Source: Actinomadura sp. NBRC 104412
Lineage (GTDB): Bacteria; Actinomycetota; Actinomycetes; Streptosporangiales; Streptosporangiaceae
NCBI RefSeq assembly: GCF_030269515.1
Contig: NZ_BSTM01000046.1
Span: 1 to 40,394, forward strand
DNA: 40,394 nucleotides
Reading direction: 5' to 3'
Positions 31,901 to 40,338 of this stretch are shown here, one piece after another. Numbering within the stretch: position 1 is the stretch's first letter; each line of letters opens with the position of its first letter. Position numbers and translations under genes: made by a program. The notes beneath the pieces are model-generated. The model did no database searches. It was given only the letters and a program-made list of their open reading frames with translations, and had not been told where the DNA came from.

Positions 31901-32388
31901 GTCTCCACCAGCAGCGCGTGCGCCCCGCCCGCGAGCAGCCCCTCGGCGGTGCGCCGGTAGGCGTCGCGCAGCTCGGCGAAGGTCACATGGCCCAGCGTGG
32001 GCAGCTTGGTGCCCGGCCCGATCGACCCGATCACCCAGCGGGGCCGGTCCGGGGTGGAGTAGCGGTCGGTGACCTCCCGCGCCAGCCGGGCCCCCGCCTC
32101 GGCCAGCTCGTGGATGCGGTCGGTGATGCCGTACTCGCCGAGGTTCCCGAGGTTGGCGCCGAAGGTGTTGGTCTCGACGCAGTCCACTCCGGCGTCCAGG
32201 TAGGCCGCGTGGACGCCGCGGACGATGTCGGGGCGGCTGACGTTCAGGATCTCGTTGCAGCCCTCGTGACCCTCGTAGTCGTCCAGCGTGGGACCCGCGT
32301 CCTGGAGCATCGTCCCCATGCCCCCGTCGGCCACGACGACACGCTGCCTGAGGGCCTGACGCAATGACTGCGAAGTGGGAATGCTCAT
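28909..32388 (-). CDS. metH: Cobalamin-dependent methionine synthase MetH
   Basis: MetH (1159 aa) moves a methyl group from methyltetrahydrofolate to homocysteine through cobalamin. The four modules are in order: homocysteine domain (VVADGGMGTMLQ, then zinc Cys in GLNCATGP and VGGCCGTTPEHM), pterin domain (GERTNANGSKAFREAML), cobalamin domain with the lower-ligand motif DVHDIGKN, and the AdoMet reactivation domain ending HHPEAKYFNT. Length is normal. The ATG at 32388 fits the family N-terminus; a longer frame to 33132 is non-coding by content. TAGGCT ends 8 nt upstream, so this large gene is predicted to be leaderless, and I found no cobalamin or SAM riboswitch in the 189-bp gap. The HAD gene follows. 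Confidence 0.97.
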   Translation of the reverse strand: MSIPTSQSLRQALRQRVVVADGGMGTMLQDAGPTLDDYEGHEGCNEILNVSRPDIVRGVHAAYLDAGVDCVETNTFGANLGNLGEYGITDRIHELAEAGARLAREVTDRYSTPDRPRWVIGSIGPGTKLPTLGHVTFAELRDAYRRTAEGLLAGGAHALLVETCQDLLQAKAALIGAKRAIAAAGADTVLIAQVTIEQNGAMLMGSEIGAALTALEPLELDLIGLNCATGPAEMSEHLRYLARHARIGLSCMPNAGLPELTADGAHYPLTPHELADAHDTFTRDFGLSLVGGCCGTTPEHMRQVVERVGGRQIAERRSRPEHGAASLYQHVPFRQDTSYLAIGERTNANGSKAFREAMLEERWDDCVKIARDQARDGAHMIDLCVDYVGRDGVRDMKELAFRFATAATLPIVLDSTETPVIEAGLEMLGGRAVVNSVSFEDGDGEGSKLRRLMPIVREHGAAVVVMCIDEEGQARTAEWKVRVADRMIRELTGNWGMRVEDIIVDCLTFTIGTGQEESRRDALETIEAIRELKRLHPNVQTTLGLSNVSFGLNPAARIVLNSVFLHECVDAGLDSAIVHASKILPMARIPEEQRKVALDLVYDRRSEGYDPLHRFMELFEGVDTKALKAGRAAELAALPLWERLKRRIVDGELDGLPADLDEALTQRPALEIVNDVLLDGMKTVGELFGSGQMQLPFVLQSAEVMKTAVAYLEPHMEKSEDGGKGRIVLATVKGDVHDIGKNLVDIILSNNGYEVVNLGIKQPMSAIVQAAENERADVIGMSGLLVKSTVIMKENLEELNSRGVADRWPVLLGGAALTRAYVEQDLAELFDGEVRYARDAFEGLRLMDAFMAVKRGEEGASLPPLRERRVRRRGPRFEVTEPEDLPSRSDVATDNPVPEPPFWGDRIVKGIPLNDYAAFLDERATFMGQWGLKPARGGDGPSYEELVETEGRPRLRMWLDRVQTEGLIEAAVVYGYFPAVGEGNDLVLLNDDGSERERFTFPRQRRDRHLCLADFFRSRESGEVDVAAFQLVTVGSKISEATAELFAKNAYRDYLELHGLSVQLTEALMEYWHARIRAELGFGAEDPADVEDFFKLGYRGARFSFGYAACPDLEDRATLVRLLAPERVGVSLSEELQLVPEQSADALVVHHPEAKYFNT

Positions 32389-32396
32389 GGTGCCCC

Positions 32397-32402
32397 AGCC
32401 TA
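32397..32402 (-). promoter_or_regulatory. -10 element of metH (leaderless start)
   Basis: TAGGCT on the minus strand is followed by GGGGCACC (8 nt) and the metH ATG, without a ribosome binding site. Confidence 0.55.
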
Positions 32403-32467
32403 GCCGGGACGGTAAAGCGCCCGTGCGCCGCCTCGGAGGCGGGCGGGCGTCCCCTTCGCGCATGCCC

Positions 32468-32497
32468 GTGACGGATGGGTCACCGGGAGGATAAGTT
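32468..32497 (+). promoter_or_regulatory. Possible promoter of the universal stress protein gene
   Basis: GTGACG (32468-32473) and TAAGTT (32492-32497) are 18 nt apart, giving a start near 32504 and a leader of about 74 nt. The match is moderate. Confidence 0.35.
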
Positions 32498-32577
32498 GCC
32501 ACCGGACCTACTCCCCGGTAAGCACACCCTGGACCCACACACACTCCCGAATCCCCCCGGCCCCCAAGGAACCAGCA

Positions 32578-33039
32578 ATGAGCGCGTACCGCACCATCCT
32601 CGTCGGCACCGATGGCTCGGACTCCTCCTTCCGCGCGGTCGACCGGGCCGCCCAGCTGGCCGCCGCCACCGGCGCCACGCTGCTGCTCGCCACCGCCTAC
32701 AACCAGATGCCCGAGCGGGAACGGCTGGAGGCCGCCGACCGCCTGGGCGACCTGGCCTACAAGGTGCAGGGCTCCACCCCCGCCGAGGACGCGCTGCGCG
32801 CCGCCAGGGAACGGGCCGTCGCCGCCGGCGCCGGTGACATCGAGCAGGAGGCCCGCGAGGGCGACGCCGTCGATGTGATCAGCAAGCTGGCCAGGGACCG
32901 CGCCGCCGACCTGGTCGTGGTGGGCAACCGCGGCCTCAACAGCCTGGCCGGGCGGATCCTGGGGTCGGTGCCCGCCAACCTCTCCCACCGGGCGCCGTGC
33001 GACGTGCTGATCGTCCACACCACCGATGGGAAGCGGTGA
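32578..33039 (+). CDS. Universal stress protein (UspA family, ATP-binding type)
   Basis: This 153-aa protein is a single Usp domain. It begins YRTILVGTDGSDSSFRAVDRA and carries the ATP-binding signature G-x2-G-x9-G-S in VGNRGLNSLAGRILGSVPANL, with the final VLIVHT strand. ATP-binding Usp proteins act as stress or dormancy switches in actinobacteria; this one's target is unknown. AAGGA lies 7 nt before the ATG at 32578. It diverges from metH and is closed by a hairpin. Confidence 0.93.
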   Translation: MSAYRTILVGTDGSDSSFRAVDRAAQLAAATGATLLLATAYNQMPERERLEAADRLGDLAYKVQGSTPAEDALRAARERAVAAGAGDIEQEAREGDAVDVISKLARDRAADLVVVGNRGLNSLAGRILGSVPANLSHRAPCDVLIVHTTDGKR

Positions 33040-33062
33040 GCCCCGGCGGGCCGCCCCGGCGA

Positions 33063-33085
33063 GCGCCCCGGTGAGATCGGGGCGC
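33063..33085 (+). terminator. Hairpin after the universal stress protein gene
   Basis: GCGCCCCG (33063-33070) and CGGGGCGC (33078-33085) form a perfect 8-bp stem with a 7-nt loop, 24 nt past the stop. Confidence 0.55.
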
Positions 33086-33117
33086 CGCAACGGTAGGGGA
33101 CGCGCCCGCTCAGGACG

Positions 33118-33123
33118 TAGGCT
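33118..33123 (+). promoter_or_regulatory. Probable -10 element of the PAC2 gene
   Basis: TAGGCT lies 89 nt before the GTG at 33213, giving a predicted leader of about 82 nt. Unlike the leaderless genes, this one has its own ribosome binding site. Confidence 0.4.
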
Positions 33124-33212
33124 GACAGGCACCGATCATGGCCCGGGACCCCTGCCCCGGGAATGACGGCTCCCGCGGTGACGCTGTACCCGACGTCGGA
33201 AGGAGGCAGCGC

Positions 33213-34055
33213 GTGGTCGAGCTCGAAAGCGTGCCCGAACTCGTCGATCCGGTGCTCGTGGCGGCCTTTGAGGGGTGGAACGACGCCGGAGAGGCCGCCA
33301 GCGGGGTCATCCAGCACCTGGAGTCGACCTGGGAGGCCGTCCCGATCGCCGAACTCGACCCGGACGACTACTACGACTTCCAGGTCACCCGTCCGATCAT
33401 CGAGATGAGCGACGGCGAGAGCCGCGGCATCATCTGGCCGACCACCCGGGTCTCCTGGAGCCGTCTGCCGTCCGGGCGGGACGTGGTCCTGGTCCACGGC
33501 ATCGAGCCCAACATGCGGTGGCGGTCGTTCTGCCGCGAGCTGGTCGGGCTGATGCTGGAGCTGAACGTGCAGAACGTCGTCCTGCTGGGCGCCCTCCTGG
33601 CCGACGCGCCGCACACCCGCCCCGTCCCGGTGACCGGGGCGGCGTCGGAGGCGGGGCTGGTCACCACCCTGCACCTGGAGCCGACCCGGTACGAGGGGCC
33701 CACCGGCATCCTGGGCGTCCTCCAGGACGCCTGCGCCAAGGCCGGGCTGAGCACCGTGTCGCTGTGGGCGGCGGTCCCCCACTACGTCGCCCAGCCGCCC
33801 TCCCCCAAGGCCACCCTCGCCCTGCTGCGCCGCGTCGAGGACCTGCTCGACGTCACCGTCCCGCTCGGGGAGCTGCCCGAGGAGGCGCGAGCCTGGGAGA
33901 ACGGCGTCAACGAGCTCGCCGAGGAGGACTCCGAGGTCGCCGAGTACGTGCGGACGCTGGAGGAGCAGAAGGACGCCACCGAGCTGCCCGAGGCCAGCGG
34001 CGACGCCATCGCCCGCGAGTTCGAGCGTTACCTGAGACGCCGCGACGCGGGCTGA
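33213..34055 (+). CDS. PAC2-family protein (proteasome assembly chaperone-like fold)
   Basis: This 280-aa protein belongs to the PAC2 family, named after eukaryotic proteasome assembly chaperone 2. Family features are the start PELVDPVLVAAFEGWNDAGEAAS, WPTTRVSW and VVLVHGIEPNMRWRSFCRELV, then VVLLGALLADAPHTRPVPVTG and WAAVPHYVAQPPSPKATLALL. The GTG at 33213 has AAGGAGG 6 nt upstream, better than the ATG at 33138. A homologue (Rv2125) lies next to metH in M. tuberculosis, as I recall. Its work in bacteria is not established; the presence in the same region as the 20S genes is suggestive only. A very strong terminator follows. Confidence 0.9.
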   Translation: MVELESVPELVDPVLVAAFEGWNDAGEAASGVIQHLESTWEAVPIAELDPDDYYDFQVTRPIIEMSDGESRGIIWPTTRVSWSRLPSGRDVVLVHGIEPNMRWRSFCRELVGLMLELNVQNVVLLGALLADAPHTRPVPVTGAASEAGLVTTLHLEPTRYEGPTGILGVLQDACAKAGLSTVSLWAAVPHYVAQPPSPKATLALLRRVEDLLDVTVPLGELPEEARAWENGVNELAEEDSEVAEYVRTLEEQKDATELPEASGDAIAREFERYLRRRDAG

Positions 34056-34072
34056 GGCCCGTCCCGCTTTCG

Positions 34073-34117
34073 GCGGAGGCCCGGATCGCCCGCCACGGCG
34101 GCGATCCGGGCCTCCGC
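34073..34117 (+). terminator. Strong terminator after the PAC2 gene
   Basis: Bases 34073-34090 and 34100-34117 are perfectly complementary over 18 bp (core GGAGGCCCGGATCGCC) with a 9-nt loop, starting 17 nt past the stop. It is the longest perfect stem found in the window. Confidence 0.75.
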
Positions 34118-34196
34118 GTGCGCCGGAGCCGTCCGCGAGGTGAGGCGTTTCCCTTGCGGACGGCGGGCGACCGCTGCGAAGGTGCGCTTTGGACGG

Positions 34197-34202
34197 GATA
34201 AT
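34197..34202 (+). promoter_or_regulatory. Possible -10 element of the kinase gene
   Basis: GATAAT lies about 50 nt before the GTG at 34253. No convincing -35 is present. Confidence 0.35.
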
Positions 34203-34252
34203 GCGACAGCTCCCCATGCCCGCGAAACGCCGCTGAACGAAAGGGAGGGCCT

Positions 34253-35839
<1,587 letters not shown>

Positions 35840-35849
35840 CCCGCGTCCG

Positions 35850-37091
35850 CTACAGGGCGACCCCGAGGAGGGCGTCGGCCAGGGCACGGATCTGGGCGGG
35901 CGCGTCGGGGTCGTCGCCCGGGGAGGCGGCCCACCGGTCGATGGCCGCCAAGGCGGACGGCGCGTCCAGGTCGTCGGCCAGGAGGCCGCGGACCTCGGCC
36001 GCGACGGGGGCGGCCGCGGGACCCGAAGGGCGGGCGACGGCGGCGCGCCAGCGGTCCAGGCGGGCTCCGGCGGCCTCCAGCCCGGAGTCCGTCCACTCCC
36101 AGTCGGAACGGTAATGGTGCGCCAGCAGGGCCAGGCGGATCGCCATCGGGTCGGTCCCGCCGCGCCGCAGCTTGGAGACGAACACCAGGTTGCCCTTGGA
36201 CTTGGACATCTTCTCGCCGTCCAGCCCGACCATGCCCGCGTGCACGTAGACCTTGGCGTGGGGCCGCTCCCCCGTGGCCACCTGGGCGTGCGACGCGCTC
36301 ATCTCGTGGTGCGGGAACGCGAGGTCCGAGCCGCCGCCCTCGACGTCGAAGCCCATCCCCAGGTACTCGATGGAGATCGCCGAGCATTCCACGTGCCAGC
36401 CCGGGCGGCCCTCGCCGAACGGGGAGTCCCAGTACGGCTCGCCCGGGCGGCGCGCCGACCACAGCAGGGCGTCCAGGGGGTCCTTCTTGCCGTCCCGGTC
36501 CGGGTCGCCGCCGCGCTCGGCGAACAGCGGCCCCATCTCCTGCCGGGACAGCCCGCTCACCGCGCCGAACGCCGGGTCGGCCGCGACGGGGAAGTAGACG
36601 TCGCCGTCCACCTCGTAGGCGGCGCCCTTGCCCCGCAGCTTCTCCACCATCTCCACGACCAGCGGGATCGACTCGACCGCGCCGACGTACACATCCGGCG
36701 GCAGGATCCGCAGCGCGACCATGTCCTGCCGGAACAGCTCGATCTCCCGGTCGGCCAGCTCCCGCCAGTCCTGGCCGGTCTCTCTGGCGCGTTCCAGCAG
36801 CGGATCATCGACATCGGTGGCGTTCTGGACATAGCGCACCGTGTGCCCCAGATCCCGCCACACCCGGTTCACCAGATCGAAGGCGAGGTAGGTGTTGGCA
36901 TGCCCCATGTGGGTCGCGTCGTAGGGCGTGATGCCGCACACGTACATCCGGGCCGTCTCGCCGGGCGCCGTGGGCCGGACCGAACCGGAGGCGGTGTCGT
37001 AAAGGCGCAGGGCACCGTCCCCCTTATGGTCGGCAGAGGGCAGTCCCGCAGCGGTGAGGCTGGGCACAGGGGGAGCGGGCCACGATCGCAT
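35850..37091 (-). CDS. mshC: Mycothiol ligase MshC
   Basis: MshC (413 aa) joins cysteine to GlcN-Ins in mycothiol synthesis, using ATP, and resembles cysteinyl-tRNA synthetase. The zinc/Cys site lies in MYVCGITPYDATHMGHA (Cys52), which also contains the HIGH-like motif; HVECSAISIEYLG gives the second zinc Cys, and GEKMSKSKGN is the KMSKS loop. It is shorter than CysS and lacks the anticodon-binding domain, and the start MRSWPAPPVPSL is typical of MshC. ATG 37091 is chosen for that reason and because TAAGCT ends 7 nt upstream (leaderless). An ATG six codons earlier exists but would overlap that -10. Its presence shows that the host makes mycothiol. Confidence 0.95.
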   Translation of the reverse strand: MRSWPAPPVPSLTAAGLPSADHKGDGALRLYDTASGSVRPTAPGETARMYVCGITPYDATHMGHANTYLAFDLVNRVWRDLGHTVRYVQNATDVDDPLLERARETGQDWRELADREIELFRQDMVALRILPPDVYVGAVESIPLVVEMVEKLRGKGAAYEVDGDVYFPVAADPAFGAVSGLSRQEMGPLFAERGGDPDRDGKKDPLDALLWSARRPGEPYWDSPFGEGRPGWHVECSAISIEYLGMGFDVEGGGSDLAFPHHEMSASHAQVATGERPHAKVYVHAGMVGLDGEKMSKSKGNLVFVSKLRRGGTDPMAIRLALLAHHYRSDWEWTDSGLEAAGARLDRWRAAVARPSGPAAAPVAAEVRGLLADDLDAPSALAAIDRWAASPGDDPDAPAQIRALADALLGVAL

Positions 37092-37098
37092 ACCCGAA

Positions 37099-37104
37099 AG
37101 CTTA
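37099..37104 (-). promoter_or_regulatory. -10 element of mshC (leaderless start)
   Basis: TAAGCT on the minus strand is followed by TTCGGGT (7 nt) and the mshC ATG. Confidence 0.5.
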
Positions 37105-37141
37105 GCCATGCCCGTTTCCTGCCCCCACGCCGAGATCGTTT

Positions 37142-38116
37142 TCAGGCGCGGGCGATCCGCGGGTCGAGCCTGCGGTGCCCCACGTCCACCACCAGGTTCG
37201 CGGCGACCACGAACACCGTGACCAGCAGCGTCACCCCGATGATCACAGGCGTGTCGCCCGCCGCGACCGACTGGTAGACAAGCTGGCCCACCCCCTGAAG
37301 CCCGAACACCTTCTCGGTCACGATCGTGGAGCCCACCAGCGTCCCCACGTCGATGCCGAACTGGGTGACCACCGGGGCCAGGGCGGCCCGCAGCCCGTGC
37401 CGGTAGATCACGCGGCGTTCGCGCATGCCCTTCGAGCGGGCCGTGCGGATGTAGTCCTCGTCCAGCACGTCCAGCAACGCGCCACGGGTGAGGCGGGCGT
37501 AGGCGGCCAGCAGCAGGAACGCCAGCGACACCCACGGCAGCACCATCCGCTGCCAGAAATGCTCCCGCAGCGGCGGACCGGCCTCGAAGAAGCCCAGCCC
37601 CGCCTCACCCGCCTTGGTGGAGAACACGTACAGCATGACCAGCGCCATCACGAAGGCCGGGGTGGACATCCCGGCCAGCACGACGACGGTGGACGCGCGG
37701 TCCCACAGGCCGCGGGCACGGGTGGCGCACAGCACGCCGATCGCCACGCCACCGGCCAGCCACAGCACCGCGGCGCCGGACACGAGCCACAGCGTGGTCG
37801 GGAGCCGCTCGGCGATGAGGCTCGCCACGGGGGTTCCGTTGACGTAGGAGTCGCCCAGATCGCCGCGCATCAGGCGCAGCATGAACTCCCCGTACTGCAC
37901 CAGCAGCGGGCGGTCCAGCCCCAGGTTCCGGCGGATGCACCTGAGGGCGGCGGCGTCGGCGCGCGGCCCCCCGAGCACACGTTCCACGGGGAGGGGCGAC
38001 AGGTGCAGGAACGCGAACACCAGCGTCGACACCAGCCACAGCACGACGACCGCGTGCAGCAGGCGCCGCACGGCGAGCGAGGCCAGACCCTCCGACGCGC
38101 GCACGGCGCCGCTCAC
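37142..38116 (-). CDS. Peptide/nickel-type ABC permease (DppB/OppB family)
   Basis: This 324-aa permease has six helices and the EAA loop DEDYIRTARSKGMRERRVIYRHGLR. The N-terminal VRRLLHAVVVLWLVSTLVFAFLHL is typical of DppB/OppB. Compared with the OppB at 23137-24147 it lacks the Cys-containing external loop. Its GTG overlaps the stop of the upstream permease gene (GTGA), so the two are translated together. No binding protein or ATPase gene is adjacent within the window, so it may borrow ATPases (for instance OppD/OppF) or the rest of the system lies elsewhere. Confidence 0.9.
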   Translation of the reverse strand: MSGAVRASEGLASLAVRRLLHAVVVLWLVSTLVFAFLHLSPLPVERVLGGPRADAAALRCIRRNLGLDRPLLVQYGEFMLRLMRGDLGDSYVNGTPVASLIAERLPTTLWLVSGAAVLWLAGGVAIGVLCATRARGLWDRASTVVVLAGMSTPAFVMALVMLYVFSTKAGEAGLGFFEAGPPLREHFWQRMVLPWVSLAFLLLAAYARLTRGALLDVLDEDYIRTARSKGMRERRVIYRHGLRAALAPVVTQFGIDVGTLVGSTIVTEKVFGLQGVGQLVYQSVAAGDTPVIIGVTLLVTVFVVAANLVVDVGHRRLDPRIARA

Positions 38117-39117
38117 CCCTTCCGGACGGACGTGCCGCCGTCCGGGCCCAGCGCGTCGCGGACGCCGTCGCCCAGCAGGTTGAACGACAGCGTGGTCCCC
38201 AGCAGCAGCGCGCCGGGCACGGCCAGCAGCCACCAGGCGGACCGGAACGCCTCACCGCCCTCCCCCAGCATCCCGCCCCAGCTCGGCACCGGCGCCCGCA
38301 CCCCCACGCCGAGGAACGACAGCGTCGCCTCGAACACGATCGCGGTCGGAATCATCAGCGCGGTCAGGACGATCACGGGCCCCGCCAGGTTCGGCAGGAT
38401 CTCCCCGTACATGATCCGGACCGGGCCGGCGCCGAGCGCGCGCGCCGCCTCCACGAACCCCTGCCGCTTCAGCGACAGCACCTCGGCGCGCACCACCCGC
38501 CCCAGCGCGGCGAACGAGAAGAACGCGATCACCAGCATGGTCATGGCCAGGCCCGCGCCGGTCGAGGAGAGCTGGAACGTGGTCGCCAGCGTGATCGCCA
38601 CCAGCAGGTAGGGCAGCGCCAGCGTGATGTCCATCAGCCGGGCCAGCAGCGCGTCCAGCACCCCGCCCGCGAACCCCGCGACCAGCCCCGCCGCCACGCC
38701 CGCCAGCGCGGCCAGCGCCGCCGACCCCACGCCCACCAGCAGCGACACACGCGCGCCGTAGGCGGCACGGACCAGCACGTCACGGCCAAGCTGGTCGGCG
38801 CCCAGCCAGAACTCCCGGCCGGGACCCACCGGCTGCCCGTAGGCGTCCAGGCCCGTCCGGGGGAACGTCGCGTCGTAGGGATGCCCCGTCAGGGACGCCC
38901 ACAGCGGCGCCAGCAGCGCGAACACGACGATCGCCGCCAGCACCGCCAGCGCGGCCATCGCGGTCCGGTCGCGGCGCAGCCGCAGCCACGCCAGCACGAA
39001 CGAGGAGCGTGCCAGGACGTCCACCGGCGCGCCGCCGTCCAGGATGTCGCGCTCCCCCGGGGGCGGCTCCGCCTCCGGCCGCGGGGCATCCCGCACGGGG
39101 GTCCTGGTGAACAGCAT
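38113..39117 (-). CDS. Peptide/nickel-type ABC permease (DppC/OppC family)
   Basis: This 334-aa permease is the partner of the preceding one. It has the OppC_N-like FVLAWLRLRRDRTAMAALAVL, six helices, the EAA loop EAARALGAGPVRIMYGEILPNL and the PSWGGMLGEG hallmark. The ATG at 39117 is chosen (GTG 39120 next to it is possible). There is no clear ribosome binding site, but a 13-codon ORF with a strong site ends on this ATG as TGATG, so re-initiation is the likely way it is translated. Confidence 0.88.
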   Translation of the reverse strand: MLFTRTPVRDAPRPEAEPPPGERDILDGGAPVDVLARSSFVLAWLRLRRDRTAMAALAVLAAIVVFALLAPLWASLTGHPYDATFPRTGLDAYGQPVGPGREFWLGADQLGRDVLVRAAYGARVSLLVGVGSAALAALAGVAAGLVAGFAGGVLDALLARLMDITLALPYLLVAITLATTFQLSSTGAGLAMTMLVIAFFSFAALGRVVRAEVLSLKRQGFVEAARALGAGPVRIMYGEILPNLAGPVIVLTALMIPTAIVFEATLSFLGVGVRAPVPSWGGMLGEGGEAFRSAWWLLAVPGALLLGTTLSFNLLGDGVRDALGPDGGTSVRKG

Positions 39118-39158
39118 CACGCGGCCCCCGTGGCCGCACCCGCCGCCCTGCCGGTCAT
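39117..39158 (-). CDS. Possible 13-aa leader ORF coupled to the permease gene
   Basis: On the minus strand GGGAGGG lies 4 nt before ATG (39158), which opens MTGRAAGAATGAA and stops at TGA sharing one base with the permease ATG. An in-frame TAG three codons upstream of the ATG confines the start. The peptide has no recognisable motif; the value may be only to bring ribosomes to the poor permease start. It could also be chance in GC-rich DNA. Confidence 0.35.
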   Translation of the reverse strand: MTGRAAGAATGAA

Positions 39159-39286
39159 GCGCCCTCCCTAGACCGGTGCCCCGCCCCCTCGCGGACACCA
39201 CAAAGATCGCACGAAGTAGTCAAGGTAGCACTTAGCGTGATCCAGAAAAGGCGTTCAGAGAATTTCGGCGGGAATCTCGGGGGTTC

Positions 39287-40060
39287 TCAGGCCACGCGCG
39301 TCCACTCAGCGCCCGCAGCGCGGACGGCGGCGAAGTCGTAGCGGACCCCGTCGCGGGCCAGGCCGATCAAGGAGACCGACGTGGTGCCCCAGACGCGACC
39401 ATCGTCCAGGTTCACCATCGGCAGCAGCGACGCCTGGTCGGAACGGGCCAAGCCGCCGCCCGCCGCCAGCGGTAACCACTCACCCCACGCCTCCTCGACA
39501 CCGGAGTCATCGGCGCGCGGCACCGGACGCCGGGCCGCCGCGAACAACGGCCGGAAATGCGCCTTACGCGCCTCCATGTGGGCGTCCTCGATCGCGCCCA
39601 TCTGGCGTCCCTCCCCCTCAAGCCCACTGTTCAGGACCATGTGAAGGCCAGGCCCCAGATTGCGCTCGTCCAGGTCCACCCCGTTCCAATGCCACAACCG
39701 CACACGATCCGGCTCGGCACCGATCAGCAGGAACGGGTCGTACCGCGGCAGCTCCAGATCCTCCGGCGCCAGCCTGCCCTCAGCCGCGACACGTAACGGA
39801 AGCTCACCGCGCGACAACCTGCCGTCCTCCGGCGCCATCACACCACGCGCGTTCAACACAGTGGAAACACGCGGCGCCTCCGTGTCGACCGCCAGCCACG
39901 TACCCCCGGCACGCAGATCAAGCCCGCCGATCAGACCAGGCCGATCAGGCCAATGCCGCCCCGGCGGCACCCAAGGCCGCTCCACGAACTCATCACGCAC
40001 CCCCACCAGAAGAACCGGCACCGAAGACGACGGGTCAACACTCAAGATCGCCGTGCACAT
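39287..40060 (-). CDS. NRDE/TANGO2-family protein
   Basis: This 257-aa protein starts MCTAILSVDP and carries GVRDEFVERPW, then GLIGGLDLRAGGTWLAVD, the pattern of the NRDE/TANGO2 family (Asn-Arg-Asp-Glu). Here the first residue of that motif is Val (VRDE). Cys2 after the initiator Met fits an N-terminal nucleophile-like role proposed for the family. A later GLHMVLNSGLEGEGRQM stretch and the end WGTTSVSLIGLARDGVRYDFAA also match. The ATG at 40060 places Cys at position 2; the next upstream ATG adds five residues. CAATAT ends 6 nt before the ATG, so it may be leaderless. The function is unclear; human TANGO2 has been linked to heme or lipid handling. Confidence 0.8.
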   Translation of the reverse strand: MCTAILSVDPSSSVPVLLVGVRDEFVERPWVPPGRHWPDRPGLIGGLDLRAGGTWLAVDTEAPRVSTVLNARGVMAPEDGRLSRGELPLRVAAEGRLAPEDLELPRYDPFLLIGAEPDRVRLWHWNGVDLDERNLGPGLHMVLNSGLEGEGRQMGAIEDAHMEARKAHFRPLFAAARRPVPRADDSGVEEAWGEWLPLAAGGGLARSDQASLLPMVNLDDGRVWGTTSVSLIGLARDGVRYDFAAVRAAGAEWTRVA

Positions 40061-40338
40061 CTGTCTATATTGCAAGCACGAGCTGCGCTGTGTTTATTGG
40101 CGGTGCCTGCGGCGTCGGGCGCTGGGCGCCCTCCTTCTCCGGCACCGCGTGCGATCGCTGCATCGCTCCGACTCGCCTAGAGGCTCGCTACGCGATCAGG
40201 TTCCTCGCAAGCTCGGAACCTGCCTTCGGACGCGATCGCAACGCTTGGGCGCCGTTCGGGGTTGGGGGTGTTGATTCCGCCTGAAGACTGACCCTGTGGT
40301 TCCGGCCGAATCGTGACCCGCCCCTGGACCCTGGTGAG
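40061..40338. other. Non-coding junction with nested inverted repeat
   Basis: No gene is supported. The core 40124-40253 is a nested inverted repeat: GGGCGCC(C) at 40124-40131 and 40247-40253; GCGTGCGATCGC (40147-40158) against GCGATCGCAACGC (40232-40244, one extra base); and inside, CAGGTTCC (40197-40204) against GGAACCTG (40215-40222). The base composition is lower in GC than the genes. The segment 40282-40338, just before the transposase start, should contain the left end of the insertion element. Confidence 0.6.

Noticed and set aside
28303..32367. 1354-codon open frame on the plus strand across metH and the HAD gene
   Set aside because: It is antisense to the clear MetH protein; extreme GC at third positions removes stop codons from the opposite frame. 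The translation is Val/Leu/Arg/His/Gln-rich with no domain.
32389..32577. Cobalamin, SAM or SAH riboswitch upstream of metH
   Set aside because: I looked for the B12-box, SAM and SAH core sequences and did not find them. The -10 sits 8 nt from the ATG, leaving no leader for a riboswitch.
40151..40239. GCGATCGC copies as a HIP1-like cyanobacterial signature
   Set aside because: Only two copies are present in 40 kb, both inside the nested repeat; the gene content is clearly actinobacterial.
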